Of a stretch of 64,000 nucleotides of DNA, positions 17,714 to 27,052 are shown in pieces. The position numbers and the translations under genes are program-made. The stretch's first letter is position 1. Each line of letters begins with the position of its first letter. The stretch comes from UBA11612 sp965228575. GTDB lineage: Bacteria; Pseudomonadota; Alphaproteobacteria; Rhodospirillales; Rhodospirillaceae. The DNA lies in contig CBDDHW010000005.1 in NCBI GenBank assembly GCA_965228575.1, positions 35,922-99,921 on the forward strand, written 5' to 3'. The notes under the pieces are model-generated. The model had not been told where the DNA came from. It worked only from the letters and a program-made list of their open reading frames with translations, and did not search any database.

Positions 17714-19333
17714 TTAGTTGCGTTCGCCTGACACATCCACCTCCGCCCCAGGAAGAGCTGGTGTGTGGACCGGTCTCCGCGCTGCTTGAGTTAGTTGCTC
17801 AAAGCTATAGCCAAGTGAGAAGAGTTTTGGTTCGCTAAAGGCGGTTCCAAGGAAAGAAATCGTTACCGGCAAGTCATCTGTCGTGAACCCCGCAGGGACG
17901 ATTAAATCCGGGAACCCAGTCAAATTCGCTATTCCCGTTGGAGAAAGTGTTCTTGGGATCGCAACACCGGGCGGCCCCACGATCTGAGCCGGACGTCTCA
18001 TATTGGTCGGATAAACGATCGCGTCCAATTCATGTTTCGCAAACAGACCTTCGACGAGAGCAGTCGTCATCGGCATATAGTAATTGCGCAACGCAATATA
18101 CCCAGGATCCTCCATCGTACCATGTGCGATATCGCGCTCCTCAAAAAACGCCCATCTGTAGGGATTGGGTCCGGCACCGTCCTCACCCATGCTGGTGTAC
18201 TCATAGGAGCGCTCGATTAACTCTTCCACACTCTTGGGATATTCAGGTCCGATCGTTTTTAAGTAATCTTCAACCTGCGCCCTAAATTCCGGTGGAAACA
18301 TCGTGTAAATAGCTTGACGGTATGAATCGAGAAACCACTGTGGGTATCGCACCTCGATAAGGGTAGCTCCGGCTTTTTCCATTGCCCTTAAAGAGGCTTC
18401 GAAAATCCAATCAACATCTGGGTCAGCGCCGGTAAAATCACGGGCAACGCCGATGCGAGCTCCTTCGAGAGCCCCCATCCTTAAGAACTGCGTATAGTCA
18501 GTATGGAAATTACCTTTGCTTTTGTCGGTAGCTGAATCGGCGGAATCCACACCCGTCATAACGCCTAGCGACACAGCAACATCGTAGACGCTGCGGGCCA
18601 TGGGACCAGCCGTGTCCAAACTAAGTGCCAGGGGAATGATTCCGTCTCGACTGATCAATCCATGCGTTGGCTTTAATCCAGCAAGGCCCGCGACACTCGT
18701 TGGACCACGAACAGAACCGCCCGTGTCGGTCCCAAGACCCAAGGGCGCGTAGCCAGCTGCGATGGCAACACCTGTTCCACCAGATGATCCCGCTGGTGTG
18801 CGTGTGAGATCATGAGGATTCAGGGATTGCCCGCCCATAGAACTCTGTGAACCGTTCGCGAACTCTCCCAAATTTACCTTCGCGAGAATAATCGCCCCGC
18901 CGTCACGCAACTTCTTCACTAAAAAGGCGTCGTCCGGCGCCATGGCCCCCTCAAGTAGAACTGATCCACCAGTTGTGGGCATATCAACCGTGTCGATATT
19001 ATCCTTAAAAACCACGGGTATCCCATGGAGAGGTGAACGCGGACCTTTAGCCTTGCGCTCCTCGTCCAAGGCTCGCGCTATTTCTAAAGCGTTCGGATTT
19101 AAAGAAATAACAGCGTGTAGTTTGGGGCCCGTGCGATCAAATGCTGCAATTCGCTCGAGACACATTTCCACTAATCGCTCTGATGTAAGTGTACCTGCTT
19201 CAAACGCTGCATTGAGTTCCGCAATAGTCGCTTGGTCAAAAGCGATTGTTTCAGCCAGTGCCCTTTGAGAATTTCCAATCAAAGCAGCGCATAAAAAAAC
19301 ACTCAGAAAATTTATAATTGTAGATTTGATCAT
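17714..19333 (-). CDS. Secreted amidase (amidase signature family), Sec-type group, copy 1
   Basis: The ATG at 19333 has GGAG upstream, giving 539 residues; an upstream in-frame start at 19354 lacks one. A Sec signal peptide covers residues 1-27 (cleavage near ALA-ET). The amidase-signature triad is readable: Lys110 in VVFKDNIDT, the cis-Ser at 183 in AGSSGGTG and the nucleophile Ser207 in TDTGGSVRGP. The 24-residue Ser-Ser spacing equals that of characterised amidases. The family hydrolyses carboxamides by an acyl-enzyme route; this one should act in the periplasm. It is closest to the two copies at 20388 and 22063 (shared ATIAELNAAFEAGTLT and GIIPLALSLDT). It is the promoter-distal amidase of the array. 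Confidence 0.93.
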   Translation of the reverse strand: MIKSTIINFLSVFLCAALIGNSQRALAETIAFDQATIAELNAAFEAGTLTSERLVEMCLERIAAFDRTGPKLHAVISLNPNALEIARALDEERKAKGPRSPLHGIPVVFKDNIDTVDMPTTGGSVLLEGAMAPDDAFLVKKLRDGGAIILAKVNLGEFANGSQSSMGGQSLNPHDLTRTPAGSSGGTGVAIAAGYAPLGLGTDTGGSVRGPTSVAGLAGLKPTHGLISRDGIIPLALSLDTAGPMARSVYDVAVSLGVMTGVDSADSATDKSKGNFHTDYTQFLRMGALEGARIGVARDFTGADPDVDWIFEASLRAMEKAGATLIEVRYPQWFLDSYRQAIYTMFPPEFRAQVEDYLKTIGPEYPKSVEELIERSYEYTSMGEDGAGPNPYRWAFFEERDIAHGTMEDPGYIALRNYYMPMTTALVEGLFAKHELDAIVYPTNMRRPAQIVGPPGVAIPRTLSPTGIANLTGFPDLIVPAGFTTDDLPVTISFLGTAFSEPKLFSLGYSFEQLTQAARRPVHTPALPGAEVDVSGERN

Positions 19334-19358
19334 GTCGCTCACTCCACGCAGCAAGAGT

Positions 19359-20331
19359 TTAACTCTCTAATTCTCCGTACCACGCCTCGAAGGCACGGTT
19401 ATAAAACACCTTCGACGTGGGGTTGAACAAGGCCCACTCCCCCAACGAGCTCGGTAAGGAAAAATTGCTTCCGGCGTCTGCAGCTTCAATACCAGCTGCG
19501 TGCGCACTTCGTGCAGACTGCTCCACCTCTTCAAGCATTGCGATATAGAGGTCTAGATCAGCCTGACTTGAAAAGTGGCCCATGACCCGGGACATAGATT
19601 GTTTCTTGTGCACGCTTCAACGCACGGACGGACTCGGCCATTTTTGTAGGAACCGTATCAACGTAATTTGGAAACATCGCGTTCCAGACTAAGTCTCCAC
19701 AGAAAACGACATTGGGATCATCGAGCTCAACGGTAACATCGCTATCTGTGTGTCCTCCGCGCGGAACCAGGGTAACTACCCTCCCGCCAAGATCAATCTC
19801 TGTGCGCTCGGTCGTTGAAAGCAATTCGGCGTCCTCGAGTGCAGCAACGCGCGCTTCATCGGGTGTTCGCTGGCGCTCTATCACTAGGTCTCGTGTCCGG
19901 TCGGTGCTTCGTATTTCTGGACGATCAGACTCGTTTAAGTATCCCGCAACGCCATTCGAGTGGTCGCCATGATAATGCGTGATCGCGACATGGGTGGGCC
20001 ACTTTCCCGTCAACTCTCGCGACATTCCAGCCAGCCACTGGGCTCCTTCGGGCTGACTAAATCCTTCAATAGCGAGTACGCCGTTCCGGCCAGCAATAAG
20101 ACCACCGTTCGCAATCGTCGTGCGGGATCCGGTCAGTGGGGTCGAAATATGCGCCCATACACCCTCCGCGACTTCTTCCAACGTCCCAAAAGGCTCTTCT
20201 GCGACAACTCTGCCAAGAGATTCTGCAGCCCAAAGGCTCCGAGTTGGAATGGGCATTGTCGCCGCAACGAGAGCAATATGCGCTGCACACGATACGTGCT
20301 CCTTAACAAAGGAGCGCCGACTAATTTTCAT
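19359..20331 (-). pseudogene. Metallo-beta-lactamase-fold hydrolase with a one-base frameshift
   Basis: The start at ATG 20331 follows AAGGTCTGGGT and opens a Tat signal (SRRSFVK and a hydrophobic stretch). The zinc motif HYHGDH is complete at residues 119-124. Further ligands are in RGGHTDSD, FCGDLVWN and VPGHGP. The frame then runs into a stop at 19558 right after VPGHGPLFKSG. Removing one base from the four-base A/T run at 19571-19574 gives VPGHGPLSSQADLDLYIAML, joining the 3' part that continues to 19359. Either the gene is broken, or the run slips in translation, or the sequence has an error. The intact product would be ~323 residues. It sits among the amidases, 26 bases from the next one, and a hydrolase for lactone or lactam rings would fit, as inference. 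Confidence 0.8.
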
Positions 20332-20387
20332 ACCCAGACCTTCCCGTGACGGCTGTTCACAGATCGTATTCCGAATAACCAATGCCG

Positions 20388-22001
20388 TTAGTTATCAGGC
20401 ACCTCGATCATTCCTCCAGGAAGTGGCGGCGTATTCACAGGACGGCGAAACGCTTTCACCGTTTGTTCAAAGCTGTACCCCAACGCGAGAATTTTAGGTT
20501 CAGCGAACGCCTGTCCGAGGAATGAAACAGTGACCGGAAGATCGTCCGTTGTGAAACCAGCCGGAACGATCAAAGCCGGAAATCCTGTTAAGTTTCCAAC
20601 AACAGTCGTGGATACACCACCGCCACCCGATGACGTATTTGCAGCCGCAATTTGCGGAGGACGTCGCAGCGCCGTTGGATACACGAGAGCGTCAAGATTA
20701 TGCTTTTCGAATATTCCGTTTATTAGGGCTGTCGTCATAGGCATGCCGTAGTCATGAGCCGCGATGTACCCAGGGTCGGTCAGCGTTCCGCTTTCATTTT
20801 CCACATGGAAAAAATTCCACCGGTACGGGTTTGCACCTGCTCCATCCTCACCCAAACTGGTGTATTCATAAGACCGCTCAATCAACTCCTCCAACGTTTT
20901 TGGATATTTGGAGTCCAATGTCGACAAGTAGTCGGCAATCTGCACCTTAAATTCGGGCGGGTAGATCGACCACAACATGGCCGATGCGGAATTTAAAAAC
21001 CATTCTGGATAGCGGACATCTATGAGTGTCGCACCCGCCTTCTCCATAGCTTTGAGCGATGCATTAAACACCCAGTCCACATCCGGATCGAAACCGGCGA
21101 AATCCCTCACCACACCAATACGCGCGCCATCAAGAGCATCTGCGTCAAGAAATTGTGTGTAGTCTTTGTAGAACTTGCCCTTGCTCTTGTCCGTGTACGG
21201 GTCCGCACGATCAATGCCGGTCATAACGCCTAGGGCGACTGCCGTATCATAGACACTCCGAGTCATCGGACCGCCCATATCAAGACTAAGCGCAAGCGGA
21301 ATAATGCCATCATGACTCAACAAGCCGTGCGTTGGCTTTAGGCCGACAATGCCATTGATTGTTGAAGGACCTCGAATTGAACCGCCGGTGTCTGTGCCCA
21401 GACCAATCGGCGCGTAGCCCGCCGCGATTCCAACACCGGTACCCCCGGACGACCCGCCTGGTGTGCGCGTCAAATCATGAGGGTTTAAAGATTGGCCGCC
21501 AAGGGAGCTTTGGAAACCATTGGCAAACTCGCCAAGGTTAACCTTTGCCAAAATAATTGCGCCGCCATCTCGAAGTTGTTTGACCATAAAAGCGTCGTCA
21601 GGTGCCATCGAACCTTCTAAGAGCACCGAGCCGCCGGTCGTCGGCATATCCACGGTGTCAAAGTTATCCTTCATGATAACAGGGATGCCATGAACCGGAG
21701 AACGCGGACCCTTTGTTCTGCGCTCCTCATCCAGCGCGCGAGCAATTTCCAACGCGTTTGGATTGACCGAGATGACCGCGTGGAGATTTGGACCTTGTCG
21801 ATCAAAAGCCTCTATGCGGTCGAGACAAAGCTGCACGAGTTTCTCCGCAGTGAGTGTTCCGGCCTCAAAAGCAGCGTTTAGCTCTGCGATCGTCGCTTCA
21901 TCAAAATTGATCTGCTTCGCAGATACCGTCGGTGCGGTAAATAACAAGCCGGCACACAATGCCAATACAAAAGCAAAATTTTCTACAACCCGTCTAAACA
22001 T
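20388..22001 (-). CDS. Secreted amidase, Sec-type group, copy 2
   Basis: I use the ATG at 22001, preceded by GAGGGGATTAGTG; the frame extends to 22046 without signal-like sequence. The product has 537 residues. The signal peptide is residues 1-28 (cleavage near VSA-KQ). The triad is Lys111 (VIMKDNFDT), the cis-Ser in PGGSSGGTG about residue 184, and the nucleophile near 208 in TDTGGSIRGP. A Gly/Ser-rich loop (NTSSGGGGVS) near residue 480 distinguishes it from copies 1 and 3. That loop falls in the variable C-terminal part that shapes the pocket. It is separated from the frameshifted hydrolase by 56 bases and from copy 3 by 61. Confidence 0.93.
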   Translation of the reverse strand: MFRRVVENFAFVLALCAGLLFTAPTVSAKQINFDEATIAELNAAFEAGTLTAEKLVQLCLDRIEAFDRQGPNLHAVISVNPNALEIARALDEERRTKGPRSPVHGIPVIMKDNFDTVDMPTTGGSVLLEGSMAPDDAFMVKQLRDGGAIILAKVNLGEFANGFQSSLGGQSLNPHDLTRTPGGSSGGTGVGIAAGYAPIGLGTDTGGSIRGPSTINGIVGLKPTHGLLSHDGIIPLALSLDMGGPMTRSVYDTAVALGVMTGIDRADPYTDKSKGKFYKDYTQFLDADALDGARIGVVRDFAGFDPDVDWVFNASLKAMEKAGATLIDVRYPEWFLNSASAMLWSIYPPEFKVQIADYLSTLDSKYPKTLEELIERSYEYTSLGEDGAGANPYRWNFFHVENESGTLTDPGYIAAHDYGMPMTTALINGIFEKHNLDALVYPTALRRPPQIAAANTSSGGGGVSTTVVGNLTGFPALIVPAGFTTDDLPVTVSFLGQAFAEPKILALGYSFEQTVKAFRRPVNTPPLPGGMIEVPDN

Positions 22002-22062
22002 CACTAATCCCCTCGGTTTAATTCTTGATAACTGTCTCGTCCGCATTCGCTAAATGCATTTA

Positions 22063-23673
22063 CTATTCTGGTACATCAATGACTCCGCCCGGTAACGCCG
22101 GCGTATGCTTGGGGCGACGCAAAGCGTGTGTTGCTTGCTCAAAACTGTACCCCAACGCCAGAATTTCTGGCTCCGCAAATGCTGTACCCAGAAACGAAAT
22201 ACCAACCGGAAGGTCATCGGTCGTAAAACCGGCCGGTACGACCAAAGCTGGAAAGCCCGTCAAATTGGCGATACCGCGCGCTGAAATTCCTGTACCTAAC
22301 GGTGGACCCGGTGGAGCCGCGATTTGTGCGGGCCGGTTCATACGTGTTGGATAAACAATCGCATCCAAATTATTTTTCTGAAAAATTCCCTCAACCAATG
22401 CCACGGTTAGCGGCATAAAGTGATCGCGAACCGCAAAATATCCGGGATCGGTAATTTCCCCGCTCGACTGCTCGCGAAGGAAAAAATTCCAACGCTCCGG
22501 ATTTGGTCCGGCACCATCATCGCCCAAGCTCATATACTCCTGAGCGCGCTCGATCAGTTCATCAAGACTCTTTGGATATTGTTCGTCGGTCGTCTCAAGA
22601 TATTCGCCAATTTGAACCGCAAACTCCATTGGATACAGTGTGAAAAGGGCCGGAGAATTTGCGTCCAGGAACCACTTAGGATAACGGACTTCTACAATTG
22701 TCGCCCCAGCCTTTTCCATGGCTTTGAGGCTAGCCTCAATGATCCAATCGACATCGGGGTCTGATCCCATGAAATCACGCGCGACACCGATACGCGCACC
22801 ATCAAGCGCATCTGCATCTAGAAACTGCGTGTAGTCGGTATGAAACTTACCTCTACTTTTTTCCGTCGCCGGGTCGGCCCTATCGACTCCGGTCATAATG
22901 CCGAGAGATACCGCCGTATCATAAACGGTTCGGGTCATCGGTCCGCCAGTATCAAGGCTCAGCGCAAGCGGTATAATCCCGTCACGGCTCAACAAGCCGT
23001 GCGTCGGCTTCAAACCGACGATCCCATTTACTGTAGATGGACTGCGAATAGACCCTCCAGTGTCCGTCCCCATTCCAAGCGGCGCGTAGCCCGCTGCGAT
23101 GGCAACTCCAGTTCCGCCCGAAGATCCAAGTGGCGTGCGCGTAAGGTCATGGGGATTGAGCGATTGTCCGCCAAGCGAACTTTGGCTGCCGTTGGCAAAT
23201 TCCCCTAGATTAACTTTGGCAAGGATAATCGCACCGCCGTCACGCAACTTCTTCACCATAAATGCATCGTCAGGTGCCATCGAATCTTCTAAAAGCACTG
23301 AACCGCCGGTTGTCGGCATATCGATGGTATCGAAATTGTCTTTGAGGACGACCGGAATGCCATGGATCGGCGACCGCGGCCCCTTAGCGGCTCTCTCCTT
23401 ATCTAGAGCTCTCGCGATTTCGAGCGCATCGGGATTAAGTGATATTACTGCATGCAACTTTGGGCCTTGGCGATCAAACGCTTCTATTCTCTCTAGGCAC
23501 ATCTGCACGAGTTTCTCGGCAGTCAGCGTGCCGGCCTCAAATGCGGCATTAAGCTCTGCAATCGACGCTGTGTCGAAATCGATCGTTTTTGCCGATGATG
23601 GCGGCGAGGACGCCAATAGCGCCACCACAAACGTAAGAGCTAAACCAATCCTAAATTTAAAAACAGCAACCAT
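22063..23673 (-). CDS. Secreted amidase, Sec-type group, copy 3
   Basis: This is a 536-residue protein whose ATG follows AGGACTGTGAG. The signal peptide is residues 1-28 (LALTFVVALLASSPPSSA-KT). The triad is Lys111 (VVLKDNFDT), the cis-Ser near 184 (LGSSGGTG) and the nucleophile near 208 (TDTGGSIRSP). It is most like copies 1 and 2, sharing ATEKSRGKFHTDYTQFLDADALDGARIG almost exactly with copy 2. The three genes are evidently products of local duplication. It should be periplasmic and is probably cotranscribed with its neighbours (53 bases from the Tat-type amidase). Confidence 0.93.
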   Translation of the reverse strand: MVAVFKFRIGLALTFVVALLASSPPSSAKTIDFDTASIAELNAAFEAGTLTAEKLVQMCLERIEAFDRQGPKLHAVISLNPDALEIARALDKERAAKGPRSPIHGIPVVLKDNFDTIDMPTTGGSVLLEDSMAPDDAFMVKKLRDGGAIILAKVNLGEFANGSQSSLGGQSLNPHDLTRTPLGSSGGTGVAIAAGYAPLGMGTDTGGSIRSPSTVNGIVGLKPTHGLLSRDGIIPLALSLDTGGPMTRTVYDTAVSLGIMTGVDRADPATEKSRGKFHTDYTQFLDADALDGARIGVARDFMGSDPDVDWIIEASLKAMEKAGATIVEVRYPKWFLDANSPALFTLYPMEFAVQIGEYLETTDEQYPKSLDELIERAQEYMSLGDDGAGPNPERWNFFLREQSSGEITDPGYFAVRDHFMPLTVALVEGIFQKNNLDAIVYPTRMNRPAQIAAPPGPPLGTGISARGIANLTGFPALVVPAGFTTDDLPVGISFLGTAFAEPEILALGYSFEQATHALRRPKHTPALPGGVIDVPE

Positions 23674-23726
23674 CTCACAGTCCTCTCAATCAGCAGCCAA
23701 GCATCGCGTTAATTGAATGGTAGAAT

Positions 23727-25346
23727 TCAAATGGGTACATGACGAAAAGTGGGTGGGGGAATTGGACCCACCACTTTTTCGACCTCAATACCTAAACCCA
23801 GTATCCGGCTGTCATCCCCTGGCATTCCCTGCAACTGAAGCCCCACAGGAAGGCCTGACGCCAGGCCGGCAGGCAAACTTAGTGCCGGAGCACCAAACCG
23901 TGAACCCCACCAAATATTCGTTAGAATTAGATCCCATTCCTCTACCCACTCACCATCGATGAGCACTTTCTGATCTCTTGCATTCCAGTTGAAGTTTATC
24001 AAAGAGGGAAGCAACATCATCGTGGGCATAGCAAGAGCAACGATGTCATTGTCATTAAATGTACCTGAATACTTTTGCCAAGCGTCTCTCATGATCGCCA
24101 TTTCTTCATCTGGCGATAACTCAGGCCGCACTGGTGGTGGTGCAGGTGTGCGGAAGTAGTTTCTTGGAATGGTGCTAAATCCGTTCTTTGCTCTTTCAGC
24201 TTCAATGTCTTCAACAGTTACGCTTGGCTGGTTTTCCGCCAACCAATCCGCAGTTGGACGCGCACCGCGAGTCACCATTGGACCCAATCGGTCCCGCTCG
24301 CTGAGCTCTATAAGCCCATTAAGATCAATTTCGACCAGTTGTACTCCCGCGTCCCGCAATTTGGCGAAAACCTCCATGGTGAGACGTCTAATGCGAGAAT
24401 CGTGAGGTCTTTTTTCCCAGTAGTCCGCGCGCGGAATACCAATCCGTGTTTTTCTCAGGTCGACTGCAGGTACTTCATCTCCCGTGATAGCCGTATCCAA
24501 GAAGGCGACATCAGACACGGTCCGCGCCATCGGGCCCATCGTGTCCATCCAACTTGTGGGCAAGACCATTCCCAAACCGGAATAGCGCTTTCGATCGTTA
24601 CCATTAAAATAGTTGTCGAATGCGTACGTAGACGGCCGAAGTCCGGCAATGCCGCAATTCGCCGCCGGCCAGCGGATGGACCCTGCAGTATCTTCACCGA
24701 TACCCGCTGGCGCGATCCGCGCACCTATCGCGGCCCCATTTCCAGTGCTCGATCCACCTGTAACGCGTGATAAGTCATACGGATTCCGAGGCACGGGAAA
24801 ATAGCGACCAGAGCCAGAGCGTGTAATGAGATCAGACATATTTGTCTTTCCCATAACAACCGCACCGGCATTAATCATAGTATCTATAACCACGGCGTTT
24901 TTCTTCGCGATGTAGCCATTAAGTATTTTCGATCCAACCGTTGTCTCATAGCCAGTAACATCGATTTGATCTTTGACGACAAACGGGAGGCCTGCGAGCA
25001 CACCAAGTTTCTCCCCCCGCGAGCGCGATTGATCCACGACTCTGGCGTCTTGCCTTACACGGTCTTCATCGAGCGAGATAAATGCATCCAAGTTCCTGTG
25101 AACGTTGTGATGCGCTAAGAGAGCGGTGACATATGCCTCTGCCGTCATATCTCCTTTTTGAATATGCTCTACCGCTTCACGCGCCCCTAGGTTTGTCATT
25201 TCCTCGATTGATTGTGCACGTGCGGACTTGGCGAGACTTATGCTTCCGGCCGCGGCCACGGTTGGAGCCCACGCAGCCGCTTTCAGAACCTGACGCCTTG
25301 AGGGTAAACTCGACCCGCTAGATGAATGTGGTTCGTCGTTTGCCAT
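23727..25346 (-). CDS. Secreted amidase with Tat signal
   Basis: The ATG at 25346 follows GGGGATACGTG, giving 539 residues. The N-terminus is a twin-arginine signal (PSRRQVLKAAAWAPTVAAAG), unlike the other eight amidases, so this enzyme may be exported folded. The triad is Lys126 (FVVKDQID), cis-Ser200 (GGSSTGNG) and Ser224 (EDTAGSIRWP), numbered from the upstream GTG. Sequence outside the triad diverges strongly from both other groups, so it is not a recent duplicate but a separate amidase lineage. It lies exactly between the Sec-type group and the lipoprotein group. Substrate unknown. Confidence 0.92.
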   Translation of the reverse strand: MANDEPHSSSGSSLPSRRQVLKAAAWAPTVAAAGSISLAKSARAQSIEEMTNLGAREAVEHIQKGDMTAEAYVTALLAHHNVHRNLDAFISLDEDRVRQDARVVDQSRSRGEKLGVLAGLPFVVKDQIDVTGYETTVGSKILNGYIAKKNAVVIDTMINAGAVVMGKTNMSDLITRSGSGRYFPVPRNPYDLSRVTGGSSTGNGAAIGARIAPAGIGEDTAGSIRWPAANCGIAGLRPSTYAFDNYFNGNDRKRYSGLGMVLPTSWMDTMGPMARTVSDVAFLDTAITGDEVPAVDLRKTRIGIPRADYWEKRPHDSRIRRLTMEVFAKLRDAGVQLVEIDLNGLIELSERDRLGPMVTRGARPTADWLAENQPSVTVEDIEAERAKNGFSTIPRNYFRTPAPPPVRPELSPDEEMAIMRDAWQKYSGTFNDNDIVALAMPTMMLLPSLINFNWNARDQKVLIDGEWVEEWDLILTNIWWGSRFGAPALSLPAGLASGLPVGLQLQGMPGDDSRILGLGIEVEKVVGPIPPPTFRHVPI

Positions 25347-25402
25347 CACGTATCCCCATATTGCGCGCTCCTATAGCCGCGATAATTATTTGATGCAGGA
25401 AA

Positions 25403-27007
25403 TTATTCACCGTCTGCCGATATAGCCGCTAAAGCGCGCGGTGGTGGAACGCGGGCTTGCGATGCTTGCTCGTAGTCGTACGCAAGGGACAACAACAAAT
25501 CTTCCGTCCAGGCGGTGCCGACGAACGACAAGCCGACAGGCATACCTTCCACGAGTCCCATCGGAACTGAAATTATTGGGTAACCAGCAACAGCTGCTGT
25601 CGCTGTTAACGAGGGCGGGCGTAAATCACGTTCGGCTGGGATCGGTCCTGGACCAGGTGTACCGTCGGGAGGAATAACTCCTGCTGGTCCCCCTGTAGGA
25701 GTTACGATCGCGACTACATCATGCTCACTCAAAATGCGGTCTATACCATCCTCTTGAGTCATACGTTTACCCGCTTCAAGCGCTTCAATGTAAACAGGAT
25801 TCTGGCGGCCGCCCTCGGTCGCCTCTGAGTCTTCAAACAGGTCCATTGTATGCATACTTTCGCGAGGGTCGGTTTTGCTGAATTCAATAAGATCGGCGAG
25901 TGTGCGCACGCTTACTGAATCAGGCATTGTGGCAAAGTAGTTATTCAAATCCTCCTTAAAGTCGTGAAGCAGAATCACGCGCATCTCAGGGCGTGAATCA
26001 ACAATGGCGTCTGGCGGAATATCGACCAACTCCGCACCCTGTGCTCTCAAGACGTCCAGAGCCGCATCAAAATTCTCGCGAGTCACTTCGGCGGTATTCC
26101 CGTAGGCTTGTAGGACGCCAATCCGCTTTCCTTGCAGCGCCGTATCGTCTAACGCAGCGACATAGTCTTTTTTGTTCGCATCTGCATCCGCAGACCATGG
26201 ATCTTCAGGGTCCGTTCCGGCCATAACGTTAAGCATCATGGCGACACCGCGAACAGAACGGGTCATCGGGCCAGCTGAATCTTGCGTTAAACTGATCGGA
26301 ACGATCCCACGCCGAGACACCAATGCAATGGTTGGCTTCATTCCGACCACACCATTCACGTTGGATGGACCCACAATAGACCCACCTGTTTCGGTGCCAA
26401 CAGTCCCCGCTGCAAAACTCATCGCCGCCGAAATACCGGAGCCGTTGCTCGACCCCGCAGCCGAACGAGTAATGTCGTAGGGATTGTGTGTCCCACCGCC
26501 GAGCGTGCTGCCGTTCAAAGATGCAGCGTTGCGAAATCCGGCGAATTGCGAGGTGTTTGCTTTCCCGAGTATTATTGCTCCCGCAGCACGAAGCCTCTTC
26601 ACAACCTCTGAGTCCCGGCTCGGATAGTTTTCTTCAAGTGCGTAAGAGCCCGCTGTCGTAGGCATACCGACGGCATCGTGGTTGTCTTTAAAAAGAATAG
26701 GCACACCATCGAGCGGTCCGATGGCCTGTCCTGCCTCGCGGCGCGCATCAGATGCGGCAGCTTGTTCCAACGCATCTGGCGCAATCATGATGACGCCGTT
26801 TAAGGGTCCATCCATTGCCTCTATACGGTCGATATAGCCTTGGGTGACCTCCACCGAGGTCGTCGCACCGGCCGCAAGATCAGCAGAAATTTGAGGGAGG
26901 GGAACTTCCGCCACATTGTACGGTTCAGGCGGAGCCGTTTCCGAGCACGCCGTGAGCGAAAAGATTGCGAGCACCGCAAAGCCGGTCAAAAATTGTCGGT
27001 AATGCAT
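25403..27007 (-). CDS. Amidase lipoprotein, copy 1
   Basis: The ATG at 27007 follows GAGGGGTGTGACG. A lipobox (SLTAC, Cys21) follows a short hydrophobic segment, so the mature enzyme is lipid-anchored. The residues after Cys are SETAPP, with no Asp at +2, so outer-membrane sorting is expected if the usual rule applies. The triad is Lys107 (ILFKDNHDA), cis-Ser186 (AAGSSNGSG) and Ser210 (TETGGSIVGP). Length 534. The KDNHDA motif (His rather than Ile after Asn) is shared only with the copy at 27053. It is 45 bases downstream of that copy and clearly related along its length. Confidence 0.92.
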   Translation of the reverse strand: MHYRQFLTGFAVLAIFSLTACSETAPPEPYNVAEVPLPQISADLAAGATTSVEVTQGYIDRIEAMDGPLNGVIMIAPDALEQAAASDARREAGQAIGPLDGVPILFKDNHDAVGMPTTAGSYALEENYPSRDSEVVKRLRAAGAIILGKANTSQFAGFRNAASLNGSTLGGGTHNPYDITRSAAGSSNGSGISAAMSFAAGTVGTETGGSIVGPSNVNGVVGMKPTIALVSRRGIVPISLTQDSAGPMTRSVRGVAMMLNVMAGTDPEDPWSADADANKKDYVAALDDTALQGKRIGVLQAYGNTAEVTRENFDAALDVLRAQGAELVDIPPDAIVDSRPEMRVILLHDFKEDLNNYFATMPDSVSVRTLADLIEFSKTDPRESMHTMDLFEDSEATEGGRQNPVYIEALEAGKRMTQEDGIDRILSEHDVVAIVTPTGGPAGVIPPDGTPGPGPIPAERDLRPPSLTATAAVAGYPIISVPMGLVEGMPVGLSFVGTAWTEDLLLSLAYDYEQASQARVPPPRALAAISADGE

Positions 27008-27052
27008 CGTCACACCCCTCATGTAATTAGAGTTAAGTTTTCAATGTGGATA

